Shown here: piece by piece, positions 46,021 to 56,532 of the stretch | Layout of the letters: each line of letters starts with the position of its first letter | Position numbering within the stretch: position 1 is the stretch's first letter | NCBI RefSeq assembly: GCF_004379255.2 | Contig: NC_056036.1 | Location: 3,286,001 to 3,350,000, forward strand | DNA from: Salvia splendens | Lineage: Eukaryota; Streptophyta; Magnoliopsida; Lamiales; Lamiaceae | DNA: 64,000 nucleotides | Reading direction: 5' to 3' | Notes under the pieces: model-generated | Seen by the model: only the letters and a program-made list of their open reading frames with translations | What the model was told of the DNA's origin: nothing | Databases searched by the model: none | Translations under genes and position numbers: made by a program

Positions 46021-46023
46021 TAA

Positions 46024-46832
46024 TGCCCTAAAGGCTACATGCATCCATACCCAGCAGTGACCCTAGCTAAGATTTACTTATTGCCAAATAAATTAGGCTT
46101 ATTTAGTAGGAGTATTGTGTCTTACTTTTGTCTTGTTACAACACCACCAACGCCTTTCACCTTTTTAATCTAATAGGAGTTTCAAGTGTGCGGTTTTTTA
46201 TGATTATACTATATTGATTGATTTATTAAATAGTATCATCTTTTCTACTTACTCATTTAATATTTTTATTATACAAATGAAAATTAAATATATAAAATGT
46301 GAGTGTTTTCTAGGTAAATTAAAACTAATGTTTGATTTAGGCCCAATAAAACATCAGTATTAAATTGCTTAAAACCTAAAGATTAGTCCGAATAAGTCGA
46401 CTAATAATAACGGAAGAATATAAAATAAGACTTAAATGGAAAGTGCATCGTAATTATACGCTCAATTAAATATTGGATGAAAATTAACATACAAGCTTTT
46501 CAAATTATATATAATCAAACACTCGTTATTATTAAAACTTTGGCTCCAACATGTAGCTATATATTAAAAGACAAAAGATAAATTATATGGTCAGATATTC
46601 TTGTTAAACCAGTTATCTGTCAAGCTATGAAGCGTAACTTGTTAAGACGCTTCCTCTCCAACCAACAATTGTAACCATTACATTTCACATTTGAAAGAAA
46701 AGCTAAAGCTAAAGCCAAAGCCCACAACAACTAGGGTCGCTCTTAAAGAATTGGTAGAAGTTATTTTTGGAGATTTTGAATTAGTTAAGTAAAAATGCAT
46801 TTAACAATATTAATCAGATTCAGAAGCATGGA
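46024..46832. other. Intergenic, nothing recognised
   Basis: AT-rich sequence between the Harbinger element and the 3' end of the GT14 gene. No coding or RNA feature is supported. The last 100-200 bp probably include the GT14 3' UTR. Confidence 0.5.
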
Positions 46833-49800
46833 TTACTCGTCCAAACATTGAGTCAGTTCCTTCGACAGAAGCCGAACCAGTCGTTTTTCGAGCCTCCTGG
46901 CTCCTGGGCCGGGCCTTAGAACGTCAGAATCACCCCAAACGCTGCATTTATGGTCACCGGAGTCGCCTAAACACCAGCCACCAGGCACTGGTTTGTTGCG
47001 AGAACGCTGCAGGAGCTCTAGATCGATACGGTCCAAAATGGGGTCGTTCTGGGGAAAGGCTGAGGCGAAGGCTGCTCCGCTCTGGACCAATTCCTGGAAG
47101 TCGCTGGAGTTGAGCAGGCGGATCCACTGCCTGGAGTCGAGAGAGGAGTAAAGCAAGCTGTGGTTGATCGTTGTCCGTTTGAATTGACGGGAGTTGCACA
47201 GAAGGGTGGGGAAGTAGACGGAAGATGGTTTCGGTGTGTTGGAGAGGTACATCAGTAGAGTTCTTGGTAGGTTATCTGTTCCCATGATGCAGAACTCGAC
47301 GAAATTTCGACTCAATAGAGCCATCGATGAACCTAGAAGCAACATAAACAAGATATTCTTTATAACTCTCATACAAAAACAAAAAAACTTGTGTAAGATG
47401 GTCTAACGAAACTGAGATTCATTACAATCGTCCAATTTGTGGATCCAAATGCATACCTAATGGTACGTTTGGTGTTTGATACTATATGATCACGCGGTCT
47501 TAACCTGTCTTTTACAATTTATCGTCTCTTTCTTCATTTTCGTTGCCAAATAGAACAATGATATCAATTCAACAAACCTGTGAATAAGCGATAGGCATCT
47601 GGGAGCGGTCGATTTTGAGTTGCAAAAAACGTTTCGATGTTGTCAGTAAGGTAGAGTGCAGTATCAACTATTATCGGCTTCAATTTCCTCGATCTAAGAT
47701 AATAGTACAAGAAAAGAAACATCGATAAGAACTGATAGGGAAAACTAATGCATTTTCATGAAAGTTCTGAATCAAAATGAAGAAAACTTACTCCCTCCAG
47801 CCGATGTAGCTTGTATGATTCACAAAATTAAGATTCCTAGGTAGATATGACAGTATGTGCAGAAGATCTGCAGACAAAAGCTCCACATCACAAATGTTGT
47901 AACAAGAAAACTACGAAATTACAAAAATATGAAGTTTATAGACATGGAAGAATCAACAAATCCTCTGCCAACTTCGGAAAAAAACAACACATCTATAAAC
48001 TTTGTATGACTTCTTTGGTTATATGACAAGGTGAAGTTATCTCAATGTGTCGAAGTAGATGGTTTAGTAAGCCTTTAGTGGAACACATATTCAGAGCAAC
48101 AGTATTACAAAATAACGTAATTCAACAAAATCTTAATTACACTAAGTTCGTGCACACATTCGAGAACACATGTACATGAAGCTACTGTTTTTTTTGCTTC
48201 AAATGATGTAACTGGGATGGGGGAAGCCATCTTGATTTTAAACGAATTTGTATGCAATGCACACGATATATGTACAACACTATAAGAGCTAAAACAGCTT
48301 ATCGAATTCACATACCAACTACAACAAAATTGTAAGTTTGTAACATTCGCATGTGTCACACACAAACGAAGTATATGGTTCCAACTTATACGCAAAATGA
48401 AGCAATTCAAACGTATATCCATTAAATGCTCAAGAAAACACATACACAAAGCAACCACTGGTTGAAACAGCTTTGAGAATGCATCAAATATATAATCCCA
48501 TACAGTACCAAACTTGATATAGTAACCAGCAACCATAAAAGCCGTGAAAAATATACATTGATATTTGAGCTTACAAAGACCAGATTAGGTAAGCCACAGG
48601 TAACTAACACATCCACTAACTTAACTAAAAGCATGCACGCTCACACACACACAACTGAAACATCAAGGATATAAAGCTACTGTCTTTATTCCCAAGCAAC
48701 TACCAATTGAGAAAGCTGTAGAATCATATCCACAATAAACGCAGAGCTAAAAGAAGCTAAAGAAACTTCAAGAACGTAGCAAACTAAAAAAATAACACAT
48801 CCACTAACTTAACTCCAAGCACACACACACACACACAACAGAAACAACTAGGGTATGGAGCTAATGTTTTGATTGCCAAGAAACTATCAATTGCAAAAGC
48901 TCAAGTATCAGATTGACAATAAACACAGAGCTTGTTGAACTCACATACACCAACTACAACAAACTTCAGTTGTAACACTAGCATTTGCACTTGTCAAACA
49001 CAAAAGAAGTATATATGGTAGTACCTCATATTTGTCTACCAGAAAAGTTAGTGTCCCAATTCCCCCCTTATAAGCAAAATGAAGCAATCCAATCGCATAT
49101 CCATCAAATGCGGAAGAACACGCATATACTAAATACACAAAACAACCAATAGTCGAAGCAGCAAAATCTAGAATCCCAAACAATAACAAACTTGATCTAG
49201 TAACCGACAGCCACCGAAGCTAAGGTAAACATACATTGAGGCTACGAGGATCATATTAGGTAACCAACACATCAACTAACTTAACTCAAAGCACACACAC
49301 AGCAGAAACAACTATGACATAAAGCTGTTATTTTGATTGCCAAGCAACTACCAATTGCAAATTCTCAAGAACACAATAACTGTGAATTAAACCCTAAAAC
49401 AAGCCTAAGAAATTTAAAGAATGTTAAGCAATTACATAACCAATCAAATAAAGGTACCATCTTGAGTGACAAGCGGGTAATCAGCAGCAGAGAGAGTGAG
49501 AAACCAATCCCACTTGTCCGACAAACGGAGCAAAACAGAGGCGCCGTGAAGCGTGGAGGAGAGCGCCGACGGCCCATTGGAGAGGACATAATCCGCCTTG
49601 CCAACAACATGGACATTCACCGCAGCCCTGAAAAGCGGCGCCGATTCGACGGTGGCGGCCAACGCGTCGCGCTCGGATTGGCTAGCAAAGCGATCGAGGT
49701 GGAGGAGATACTGGTTCCTGGGGTGGTACACGGAGTGGAGGAGGCGGAGGACCCGCCCCGAATCGTTGGCGGATCCAGAAATGAAGTAGGCTAGTCTGGG

Positions 49801-49968
49801 CGGGGGCGGGGCGGGGACGGTCTGGTTGTCGTGGAGGAGGAGGCGGTGGCGGCTGGGGAAGAGCGACGGCGGCGGGGGGCGGCGGGGAGCGGTGGTGAGG
49901 GAGAGAAAAAGCAGGATGGAGAAGAGGGTGAGGACGCAGAGGGAAGGGATGGCGGCGGCGGGTAGCAT
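46833..49968 (-). CDS. GT14-family glycosyltransferase (beta-glucuronosyltransferase GlcAT14-like)
   Basis: Four minus-strand exons, 49968-49458, 47867-47792, 47693-47578 and 47332-46833, join to 1203 nt and 400 residues with consistent phases and GT..AG introns. The protein is a type II Golgi enzyme: a short N-terminus, a membrane anchor at about residues 8-25, a Pro-rich stem, then a Core-2/I-branching type catalytic domain. The domain starts at LAYFISGSANDSGRVLRLL and includes YLLHLDRFA, WDWFLTLSAADYPLVTQD and NFVNHTSYIGW; the end carries GGWCLGDSGDH. Plant GT14 relatives add glucuronic acid to arabinogalactan-protein sugars, so that role is likely but not shown. Intron 1 (about 1.6 kb) contains internal duplications. 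The Arg at W-R-E-S is created across the exon 2/3 border region. No lesions were seen. Confidence 0.92.
48308..49330. repeat. Duplicated segments inside GT14 intron 1
   Basis: A segment at about 48308-48472 recurs at about 48942-49162 (shared CCAACTACAACAAA, AAATGAAGCAAT, AT(A/C)GCATATCCAT-type sequence). A second unit with AACACATCCACTAACTTAAC and a CA run occurs at about 48607, 48795 and 49266. The copies are diverged by indels, one of about 55 bp. The pattern suggests successive tandem duplications confined to the intron. Confidence 0.7.
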
Positions 49969-50986
49969 TGCCGGAATTGGGAATTGGGGGATTTGATTTG
50001 AGATTTTTGATTTGGGAATAGTGTGTGAGTGTGAGTGTGAGTGTGTGGGGTTTGGGATTCGTTTTTTGCTTCAATTACACGACTTGGTGGGTGGTGGCTG
50101 AGGCTAATTTACTCGGTATTCGCATTTTCCGATCATCTTTTTCAGCTAAATCAGCTCGGATTCCGGTAACTGGGAAGTGTGATGAAGCTATGTAGAGATA
50201 TCAAAGAGAAAGTTGATCAAATGTTTATCCGTTTCAACAATAAAACTTCTACCTTTTCATATATATGTATATTTTTTTTATAAATTTGAAAGAGTTAGTT
50301 ATTAGGTCTATTAATTAATTTATCATGTCTAGCTGTTTATTATCAAGGAAGATACATTCAAAAGTGAATTGCATTTTTTCATTTAAAAAAATTTCAATAA
50401 TTTATGTTTCTTTTAATATTAAAATTCAATTGCGGTTGCCTTTTGTGATCGGATTGTTCTTGGGGTGGGGGGCATTTGATGAAAACCGTTCAAATTTTAG
50501 AACATTTTGTGAAGGTTAAATTGTTAAAAAATTATTAAGTTTATCAAATTTGGTCCATCCTATAATTTTAAAAATCAATTGAAAAATTAATGAATTTTAG
50601 ATTTTGTTACCCATGACATAAGATATGGTTGACTACGTATAATATATTAATGATGTTTTGAACCAAACGATGAAATGACATTGTTTATTTATAAATAAAT
50701 GGTGATGTGGGACTCAGTACACCTGTGGTTAACCTAAAAAATAGCCGTCCATATATAATTTATTAGCTTCTAAATTAGATATAATTTCATCTAAATTTTT
50801 AATAATGGGATAGTTCATAATAAATTCAAATTATATATTTTTCTCTGACTAATTTTTAAGATTGTGAAATTTGACTTAACATTAGTATGATTTTTTTGTT
50901 ATTTTTTATTTTTTAAAACCTAGCGAAATGAAGGACATCAATACTGGAGTAGTATTAATAGTATATGATTACTATTCACAAATATA

Positions 50987-51238
50987 CTCCCTCTGTTCCA
51001 TAGTAATGGAGGCGTTTCTTTTCGGCACGGAGATTGAAGAAAATTGTGTTAGGTGAGTTAAGTAAATGGAGAATAAAGTGGAAAATGAAAAAGGTAGAGA
51101 GATGAAGAGAGAATAAGTAGGAAAGAGTAAAGTAGATGTGGAGAAATGTGTTGACTTTTACTAAAAATGATAATGACTCTATTATTATGGAACGTAACAA
51201 AATGACAAAATGACTCTATTACTATGGAACAGAGAGAG
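50987..51238. mobile_element. Stowaway-type MITE, 252 bp
   Basis: Begins CTCCCTCTGTTCCATAGTAA and ends ACTATGGAACAGAGAGAG, flanked by TA. It is a close relative of the copies at 34.13 and 51.40 kb. Confidence 0.85.
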
Positions 51239-51400
51239 TAGAACTTAAGAACACAGTGATATCTTATAATAAATGCACGCATTTCCATACCATATTTCAT
51301 ATGAAGAATTTGGTTCATGACAGACAAGGGTGGCATAATTATGGTGTATACTACCCAGTGACGGACGCGGGATTTCGACTCTAGGGGGTCCAAATTACTA

Positions 51401-51654
51401 TTCCCTCCGTTTCATAATAGTAGAGTCATTTTGCCATTTTGATACGTTTCATAGTAGTGGAGTCATTTCTTTTTTTTAGTAAAAGTCAACATATTTCTTC
51501 TCACTTCTTGTATTTTCTCTTACTTTATTCTCGCTTCATCCCTCTACCTTTTTTATTCCGTACTGTATTCTTCCTTTATTTAACTCATTCAACACAATTT
51601 TTCTTAATCTCCGTGCTGTAAAGAAATGCATCCACTACTATGAAACGGAGTGAG
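51401..51654. mobile_element. Stowaway-type MITE nested in the hAT-type element
   Basis: Begins TTCCCTCCGTTTCATAATAG and ends ACTATGAAACGGAGTGAG between TA-containing flanks. It is the same subfamily as 34.13 and 50.99 kb. Confidence 0.8.
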
Positions 51655-51885
51655 TATTAACAGTTGCAAAGTATTACGAGGAATCGTTAAAAGTAGTTGA
51701 AAAATGGGAAGTGTTAATAAAAAAAAATTATTGCAAAGTGTGTATAATTAAAACTAATAGCTTGTCTATTTGAAGAAAAAGGTAGTGTAGACAAAATATA
51801 AAAAAAAATGCTAATGGGAAACATAGTGAACAAATTATGGCCATAACAGGATTTCGAGATTATTTCAAAAAGGTAGTGTTGACAA

Positions 51886-52770
51886 AATAAAAAAGAGTAA
51901 AGGCCAAAATTGGTCCTGAACATATAGTCATTTTACGATTTTGGTCCTAAACATTATCTTTTAGATTTTTTGGTCCTGCACATATGGACATTTGATCATT
52001 TTGGTCCTGCACATATGGAAATTTGATCATTTTGGTCCTCCGTCAATATTTTCGTTAAAAACTAACGGTCAACATTATCTTTTGGATTTTTTGGTCCTGC
52101 ACATATGGATATTTGATCATTTTGGTCCTGCACATATGGAATTTTGATCATTTTGGTCCTCCGTCAATATTTTCGTTAAAAACTAACGGTCAACGGCCGA
52201 TTTTTGACTAAAACAATGGGTTGGGTCGGGTCGTGTTTGGGTTACACGTTAAGAAAAAAAATAATTATTTTTTATTAATTATAAAATTATAAAACTTTAA
52301 TTTTTAGTTATTTTTGTTGATTAAAAATATTATAACGACTAAAACATGATGTTATTATACGATTTAAACATGATATTACACGATAAAATAAAAAATTACC
52401 AAATTAAAATAATCATTTTTTAATCAAAATAATAAAATTAAAGTATACTAATATTAAATCTATATAATAAAATTAAATAATTAAAAATTATTTTTAATAA
52501 AATCTATACTTTAATTTTATTGACGGAGGACCAAAATGATCAAAATTTCATATGTGCAGGACCAAAATGATCAAATGTCCATATGTGCAGGACCAAAAAA
52601 TCCAAAAGATAATGTTGACCGTTAGTTTTTAACGGAAATATTGACGGAGGACCTAAATGATCAAATGTCCATATGTGCAGGACCAAAAAATCCAAAAGAT
52701 AATGTTTAGGACCAAAATCGTAAAATGGCTATATGTTCAGGACCAATTTTGGCCTTTACTCAAGAAAAAA
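51886..52770. mobile_element. Mutator-like non-autonomous element with long inverted arms, 867 bp
   Basis: Spans 51895-52761. The left terminus GAGTAAAGGCCAAAATTGGT and the right terminus ACCAATTTTGGCCTTTACTC are inverted copies, and the similarity extends through more than 150 bp of each arm. Flanking 9-mers AATAAAAAA and AAGAAAAAA agree at 8 of 9, the duplication length expected for Mutator-like elements. In the left arm the unit with TTTTGGTCCTGCACATATGG is tandemly duplicated. The centre is AT-rich and non-coding. Confidence 0.82.
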
Positions 52771-52799
52771 CAATGCTAATGGAAACATAGTGAAAAAAC

Positions 52800-52878
52800 T
52801 ATGGCCCTAGCAAGAGTCGAACATAAACATCTAAAGTTGAAGACTGAATTCTTAGCCACTTGTACCAACACATGCATA
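52800..52878 (-). repeat. tRNA-like module near the right end of the hAT-type element
   Basis: On the minus strand TGGTACAAGTGGCTAAG (box A-like) is followed by ATGTTCGACTCTTGC (box B-like). Position and orientation relative to the right terminus match the module in the 8.6-kb element. It is not a complete tRNA. Confidence 0.45.
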
Positions 52879-53000
52879 CTACCTTTGTGTAAGCCTAATG
52901 TATATATAGTAAAACATACAAAACTTGGGGGTTCCATGGACCACCAAGGCACCACATAGGTCCGCCTCTGATACTACTTAGTTTTCTTAACAAATCACTA

Positions 53001-53438
53001 TTAATCCCAATCGTACATTTTTCTCATGTCGAATTCATATTGTTCAGAAGGACTAAAATAAAATCCACCATCCTCAACGATCCAACTACACACGTTAATA
53101 CCCAATCCAGTTTGGCACATCTGTCCCGTTTTTGCATAGAACACATCAAAAGCCTTATGTCTTCCATCCCACCAAAAACTACAAGAGAAACGAGTCGTCT
53201 GAAAAATATTTACATGAAAATGCCAATGATGATTTTGGTGTTCATGAAGCGTATGATTTCCCAAATCATCATCTCCAGAATAACAATGAGTTCTTAACAT
53301 TGGAGAATTTTCAGGTAATTCATTGAAAATATAAACTGAGTATCCTTTTGTGATCGCAGGTATTGTGATTTTGAGAGCGATACTTTGAATGCAAATAACT
53401 AATAGAATAACCAGAACTAAAAAGATTTTCATTGCCAT
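53001..53438 (-). CDS. S1/SPH-family secreted protein
   Basis: Intronless, 145 residues. The N-terminal signal peptide (residues about 4-21, IFLVLVILLVICIQSIA) is followed by the S1-family fold. It has YSVYIFNELP, THCYSGDDDLGNHTLHEHQ (the family's conserved C-x-S-x-D-D-D-L-G type motif), FSCSFWWDGRHKAFDVFYA and CQTGLGINVCSWIVEDGGFYFS. The four Cys expected for two disulfides are at conserved places. It is closer to the canonical S1 pattern than the copies at 14.3 and 18.3 kb and is much less GC-rich than the gene at 9.7 kb. These proteins are secreted; the biological role of most homologues is unknown. The gene begins about 30 bp from the end of the hAT-type element, on its 3' side. Confidence 0.92.
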   Translation of the reverse strand: MAMKIFLVLVILLVICIQSIALKITIPAITKGYSVYIFNELPENSPMLRTHCYSGDDDLGNHTLHEHQNHHWHFHVNIFQTTRFSCSFWWDGRHKAFDVFYAKTGQMCQTGLGINVCSWIVEDGGFYFSPSEQYEFDMRKMYDWD

Positions 53439-54170
53439 ATTGAAGAGAGCACTACAAAAAAAGTGGAGTACTTTCTACATGTTGCATTTTCTTGACTTTA
53501 TACTAGAAAATTGGATGGGAATGTTACATATATTTGGCTTCCCCTCAAAATGATGAGTTTCTAAGGATAGAAAAGAAAGCATGATAATATGTATACTCTA
53601 TAAGATCTACTGTTCTTTCAAAAAATAACAGAAGTTGAATATAAACTACCCTGAAAATAATGAGTTTGTGAGGCTTAGCAAGAATGCATGACTAATACAA
53701 GACGATAAAAAACTGCAACAACCAAATGCATGATCTCAAAATCCACCAACAGCCTCAAACATAAATAGTTTATAAAATTATTTATTTTTATTTTAAATTT
53801 TGTATGTTTAGGATGAATTTTGACTTAGAGAGTTCATAAAACTGAATCAGGATATATGATTCATTTTTTTAAATTTAATACAGTATGATTTTTATTAGAT
53901 ATCAATTGATTATTAAAATTGAAAAATGCAAAAGTGATGCATAATTTTATTTTTAAATACTATGATTTATTATATTGTTGGTATTAAATACTTAGTATTA
54001 AATTCAAAAGTGTGTAAAATTTTTCCAATAATTTTAGTCACCTATTTGTGATTAGGACAGTTTGTTAAAACCCTAAATGTAAAAAAAAATCTGAATTATA
54101 CTGAAAATGGGATCATAAAATATGCCTAAGACCACAATGCTATCTTTTTAATTGAAAATTAAAACAAAAT
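53439..54170. other. Upstream of S1/SPH gene; AT-rich, nothing else seen
   Basis: Contains the presumed promoter of the minus-strand S1/SPH gene and then AT-rich DNA up to the U6-like sequence. No additional feature is supported. Confidence 0.45.
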
Positions 54171-54177
54171 TAGAAAG

Positions 54178-54284
54178 AAAAATTTTGTTGGACTATTTCT
54201 CGATTTATGTGTGTCATCCTTGCGCAGGGGCCATGTTAATCTTCTTTTTATCATTCCAATTTTATCGGAGGTCCCCTAAGGTAT
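54178..54284 (-). ncRNA. U6 snRNA-like sequence, probably a pseudogene
   Basis: On the minus strand from 54284, about 102 nt align with plant U6 snRNA with roughly ten differences, ending in a T5 terminator (54178-54182). Long stretches match, such as CCGATAAAATTGGAA and CATGGCCCCTGCGCAAGGAT. The ACAGAGA box, which pairs with the 5' splice site, reads AAAAAGA. The catalytic AGC triad reads AAC. The 5' stem-loop GTCCC/GGGAC has lost pairing at its first positions. These changes argue against a working spliceosomal RNA. U6 binds U4 and then U2 in the nucleus to form the splicing active site. The upstream promoter looks complete, so it may still be transcribed. Confidence 0.85.
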
Positions 54285-54306
54285 AATGTTTAAATTAAGC
54301 TGGAAG

Positions 54307-54349
54307 TATATAAATTTCATATGACTGCCATAGCTATCCGATGTGGGAT
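54307..54349 (-). promoter_or_regulatory. Pol III type snRNA promoter (USE + TATA) of the U6-like gene
   Basis: Minus-strand upstream sequence element ATCCCACATCG (54349-54339) and TATA box TTTATATA (54314-54307) are separated by 24 bp. That is the spacing that specifies RNA polymerase III in plants; Pol II snRNA genes use about ten bp more. The TATA box ends about 22 bp before the predicted first nucleotide. Confidence 0.8.
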
Positions 54350-56532
54350 AAAGTTTGTTCCTAAACAGACTTTGGGCTGCATGTTGGGCCTAGAGTTGTT
54401 GTATCTCGGCCCATTTTTGTGACCTTGGTATATACCTTCTAAAAAAGTATCTCGGCCAATTTTTGCTAAAATTTTATTTGTTCTTTGCTCACAGATCTTA
54501 CTATTGAGCCTTTGATTCTAATAAAAAAACTACTTATATTGTCACTTCCTTGATCAGACATATATGTAAAGTTTTGGATATGTTGGTCGACTTATATAAA
54601 CTTGAATTCATGGGATGCATTTAGTAGCATGTTATTGATTTTGAAAACAAAGCTCAAATGCAAGGCAAGAAGGGATGGGTGGTATATTCCCCATGTGTTT
54701 CTCTTTCTCTTGGTAGTATGGATGTCTAACATATATAGACATTTTCATAGTTGACAAAAATAATAAATTAAATGACTAAATAGAAACATTTGAAATCTCA
54801 ATAGGGAAGGACACTACCATGTCTCTTCTGACTGTTTGTTTTTAACATGATCAAGATTTGAGATTCACCCATTTTTGTTTTTTCTAATTTCTTGTGTGTG
54901 GTGGTGAAGCAATAGAGGAGAGGCCAATTAATTCTTGGGAGTTCGTTACCATGGTTGTATCACTCAAAGCATGGGATCTCATGTGGGTTGTCTTTCTGTA
55001 TATGCATGTATGTTATGCTTTTCATTCTCTATATCTTCTAGATCCTCTTGTTCACATTCGTCATTTGGTTATATTCATTCACTTGTGCAACACATGCATG
55101 CATAGTCGGTCCGACTAATTTATTCAAGATGTGATGACGATAGAAGTACGTGAGTTCCATCTCAAAAACAATTTTTGATATATAGTTGTTTCAGTTTTAT
55201 TCTATATCGACGTGCGATTTCTGTTTGTTTTTGTAACCCAAAAGCCATGAGCACTATCTTAAACCAATTAGTGATAAGTTGAATATCTCATCCGACTTGT
55301 ACATTGGTTCTAGTTGTGGGCTAATTTTAAAGATCAAATATATTGTTGGATTCGTCATTTTTCTGTTTTGGACCGAGATATATTTATGCAAGGACAAATT
55401 TCGTCGGTTTGAGTAATGCAGTCATAGTATGATGATCGGTTATGGACTTATTGCGTTGATCCCACCAATAAATTCAAAATTGACATGCTACCCAATTTGG
55501 GAATGAATAGCCAGGGTAATGAGTGTAGTTTGTTTGACATTGTAGGTTTGACATGATAAAATAACATTGAAAATTTCAAACTTGGATTATATGAAGGTTC
55601 TCATCCATCCATATGTTTCTTGGAACTTAATATATGAACCTGGTTGTGAAAATGACTTGCTTTGTGTCGTAACATCAAAGCATGGAATAATGGAAGTTGG
55701 GTTATAATCCTTAAATGCACCCCATGCACACCTTCAACTACCCATCTTCCTACCTCTCTTTCTATTGCTTGATCTCTCTATTCTTTTTATGACAACATTT
55801 GGCTGAATTTAAGGCGCGGATGTGGAGTAGGCCGCCTCCGCAGCCTTGAGAGCAGTCCAAGCCGCATGGAATCGGCCAATCCGGGAGCACCACATGTTAA
55901 AAATATCAAATTTTGTTTTTTTTCCCTTTGTTCTTCCTGTTTATATTGTTTTCGTGATTTAAGATTTTTGTTACGAATCTAATTTGTGGTCTACGAGAGT
56001 GATGAGTTACAAGTATTTACGACTTTATGCTAACACCAACCTCGATTTTTGCTTAGAACATAATCCATGGCACAATCTCTTCTTCTTGGTGTGGGCTCTA
56101 TCCATGTGCTGGCTAACATGGACTCTCTCTAGTGTTTTCTAATGTACTTCTTCCCAAAGAAAAACAGTGAAGAGTCGGAATCGCATTAAATAAATGATTT
56201 ATACTTGGAATTATGGGTATAGGGCTCTATCACATTTAATGGGTCCAGAAATGGACCAAGTTCTTGTAGAGAGATAGATACACTATCACTTACACTAGCT
56301 GGACCAATTGAAAGAAGAAGAAGAAGAAATGATCCCAAACATTCCATCCAACACTTTGTACAAATCCCTTACTTAACTTAACCACAAAAAAGGAAAGGGG
56401 AAAAGCCTCATCTTCCTTAATTTGTACAAAAACTGCCCCCATAAACAAAATTGATTTGGGACTATTCATGGAGAGGGCTAGTCTCTCATTGCTTGATAAC
56501 AACCAAAAAGTTTAAAGACAATACTTTTTTCA
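54350..56532. other. Intergenic, no gene supported
   Basis: No family-like coding sequence. One GC-richer stretch (about 55810-55880, containing GGCGCGGATGTGGAGTAGG) differs from its surroundings and may be a relic, but I could not identify it. The last 200 bp before 56533 probably include the YUCCA 3' UTR. Confidence 0.45.

Larger units (their letters stand above)
44410..46023 (-). mobile_element. PIF/Harbinger element with ORF1 only, about 1.6 kb
   Basis: Spans 44413-46020 between TAA repeats (44410-44412 and 46021-46023). The left end GACCATCAGCAGTGGGGCG and the right end on the opposite strand GGCCATCCGCAATGGGCG are inverted copies. The left tip contains a 59-bp-period duplication of GCAGTGGGGCGCCCTAAGGC. 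The right 200 bp hold a dense array of ATCGTCCGC motifs in both orientations. The element carries the Myb/trihelix-like ORF1 but no transposase, so it could move only with help. It interrupts the 3' end of the broken orphan-gene copy. Confidence 0.88.
51348..52978. mobile_element. hAT-type element carrying two nested elements
   Basis: Outer element 51356-52970. The left end CAGTGACGGACGCGGGATTT and right end TAGGTCCGCCTCTG are an imperfect inverted pair similar to the 8.6-kb element. The flanking 8-mers ATACTACC (51348-51355) and ATACTACT (52971-52978) match at 7 of 8. Inside are a Stowaway MITE (51401-51654) and a Mutator-like element (51895-52761). Without them the host is about 490 bp, similar to the 560-bp element at 8.6 kb. 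A tRNA-like stretch lies near the right end (about 52800-52875), as in that element. Confidence 0.82.

Noticed and set aside
48700..48780. GAAAGCTGTAG and nearby sequence suggesting a miR396 precursor
   Set aside because: Only a short partial match inside an intron, with no convincing stem-loop.
49333..49794. Plus-strand open frame of 153 codons
   Set aside because: Antisense to GT14 exon 1 and extending into the intron.
54894..55118. Open frame of 74 codons with hydrophobic segments
   Set aside because: No similarity recognised, no promoter or splice context, and composition like the surrounding intergenic DNA.
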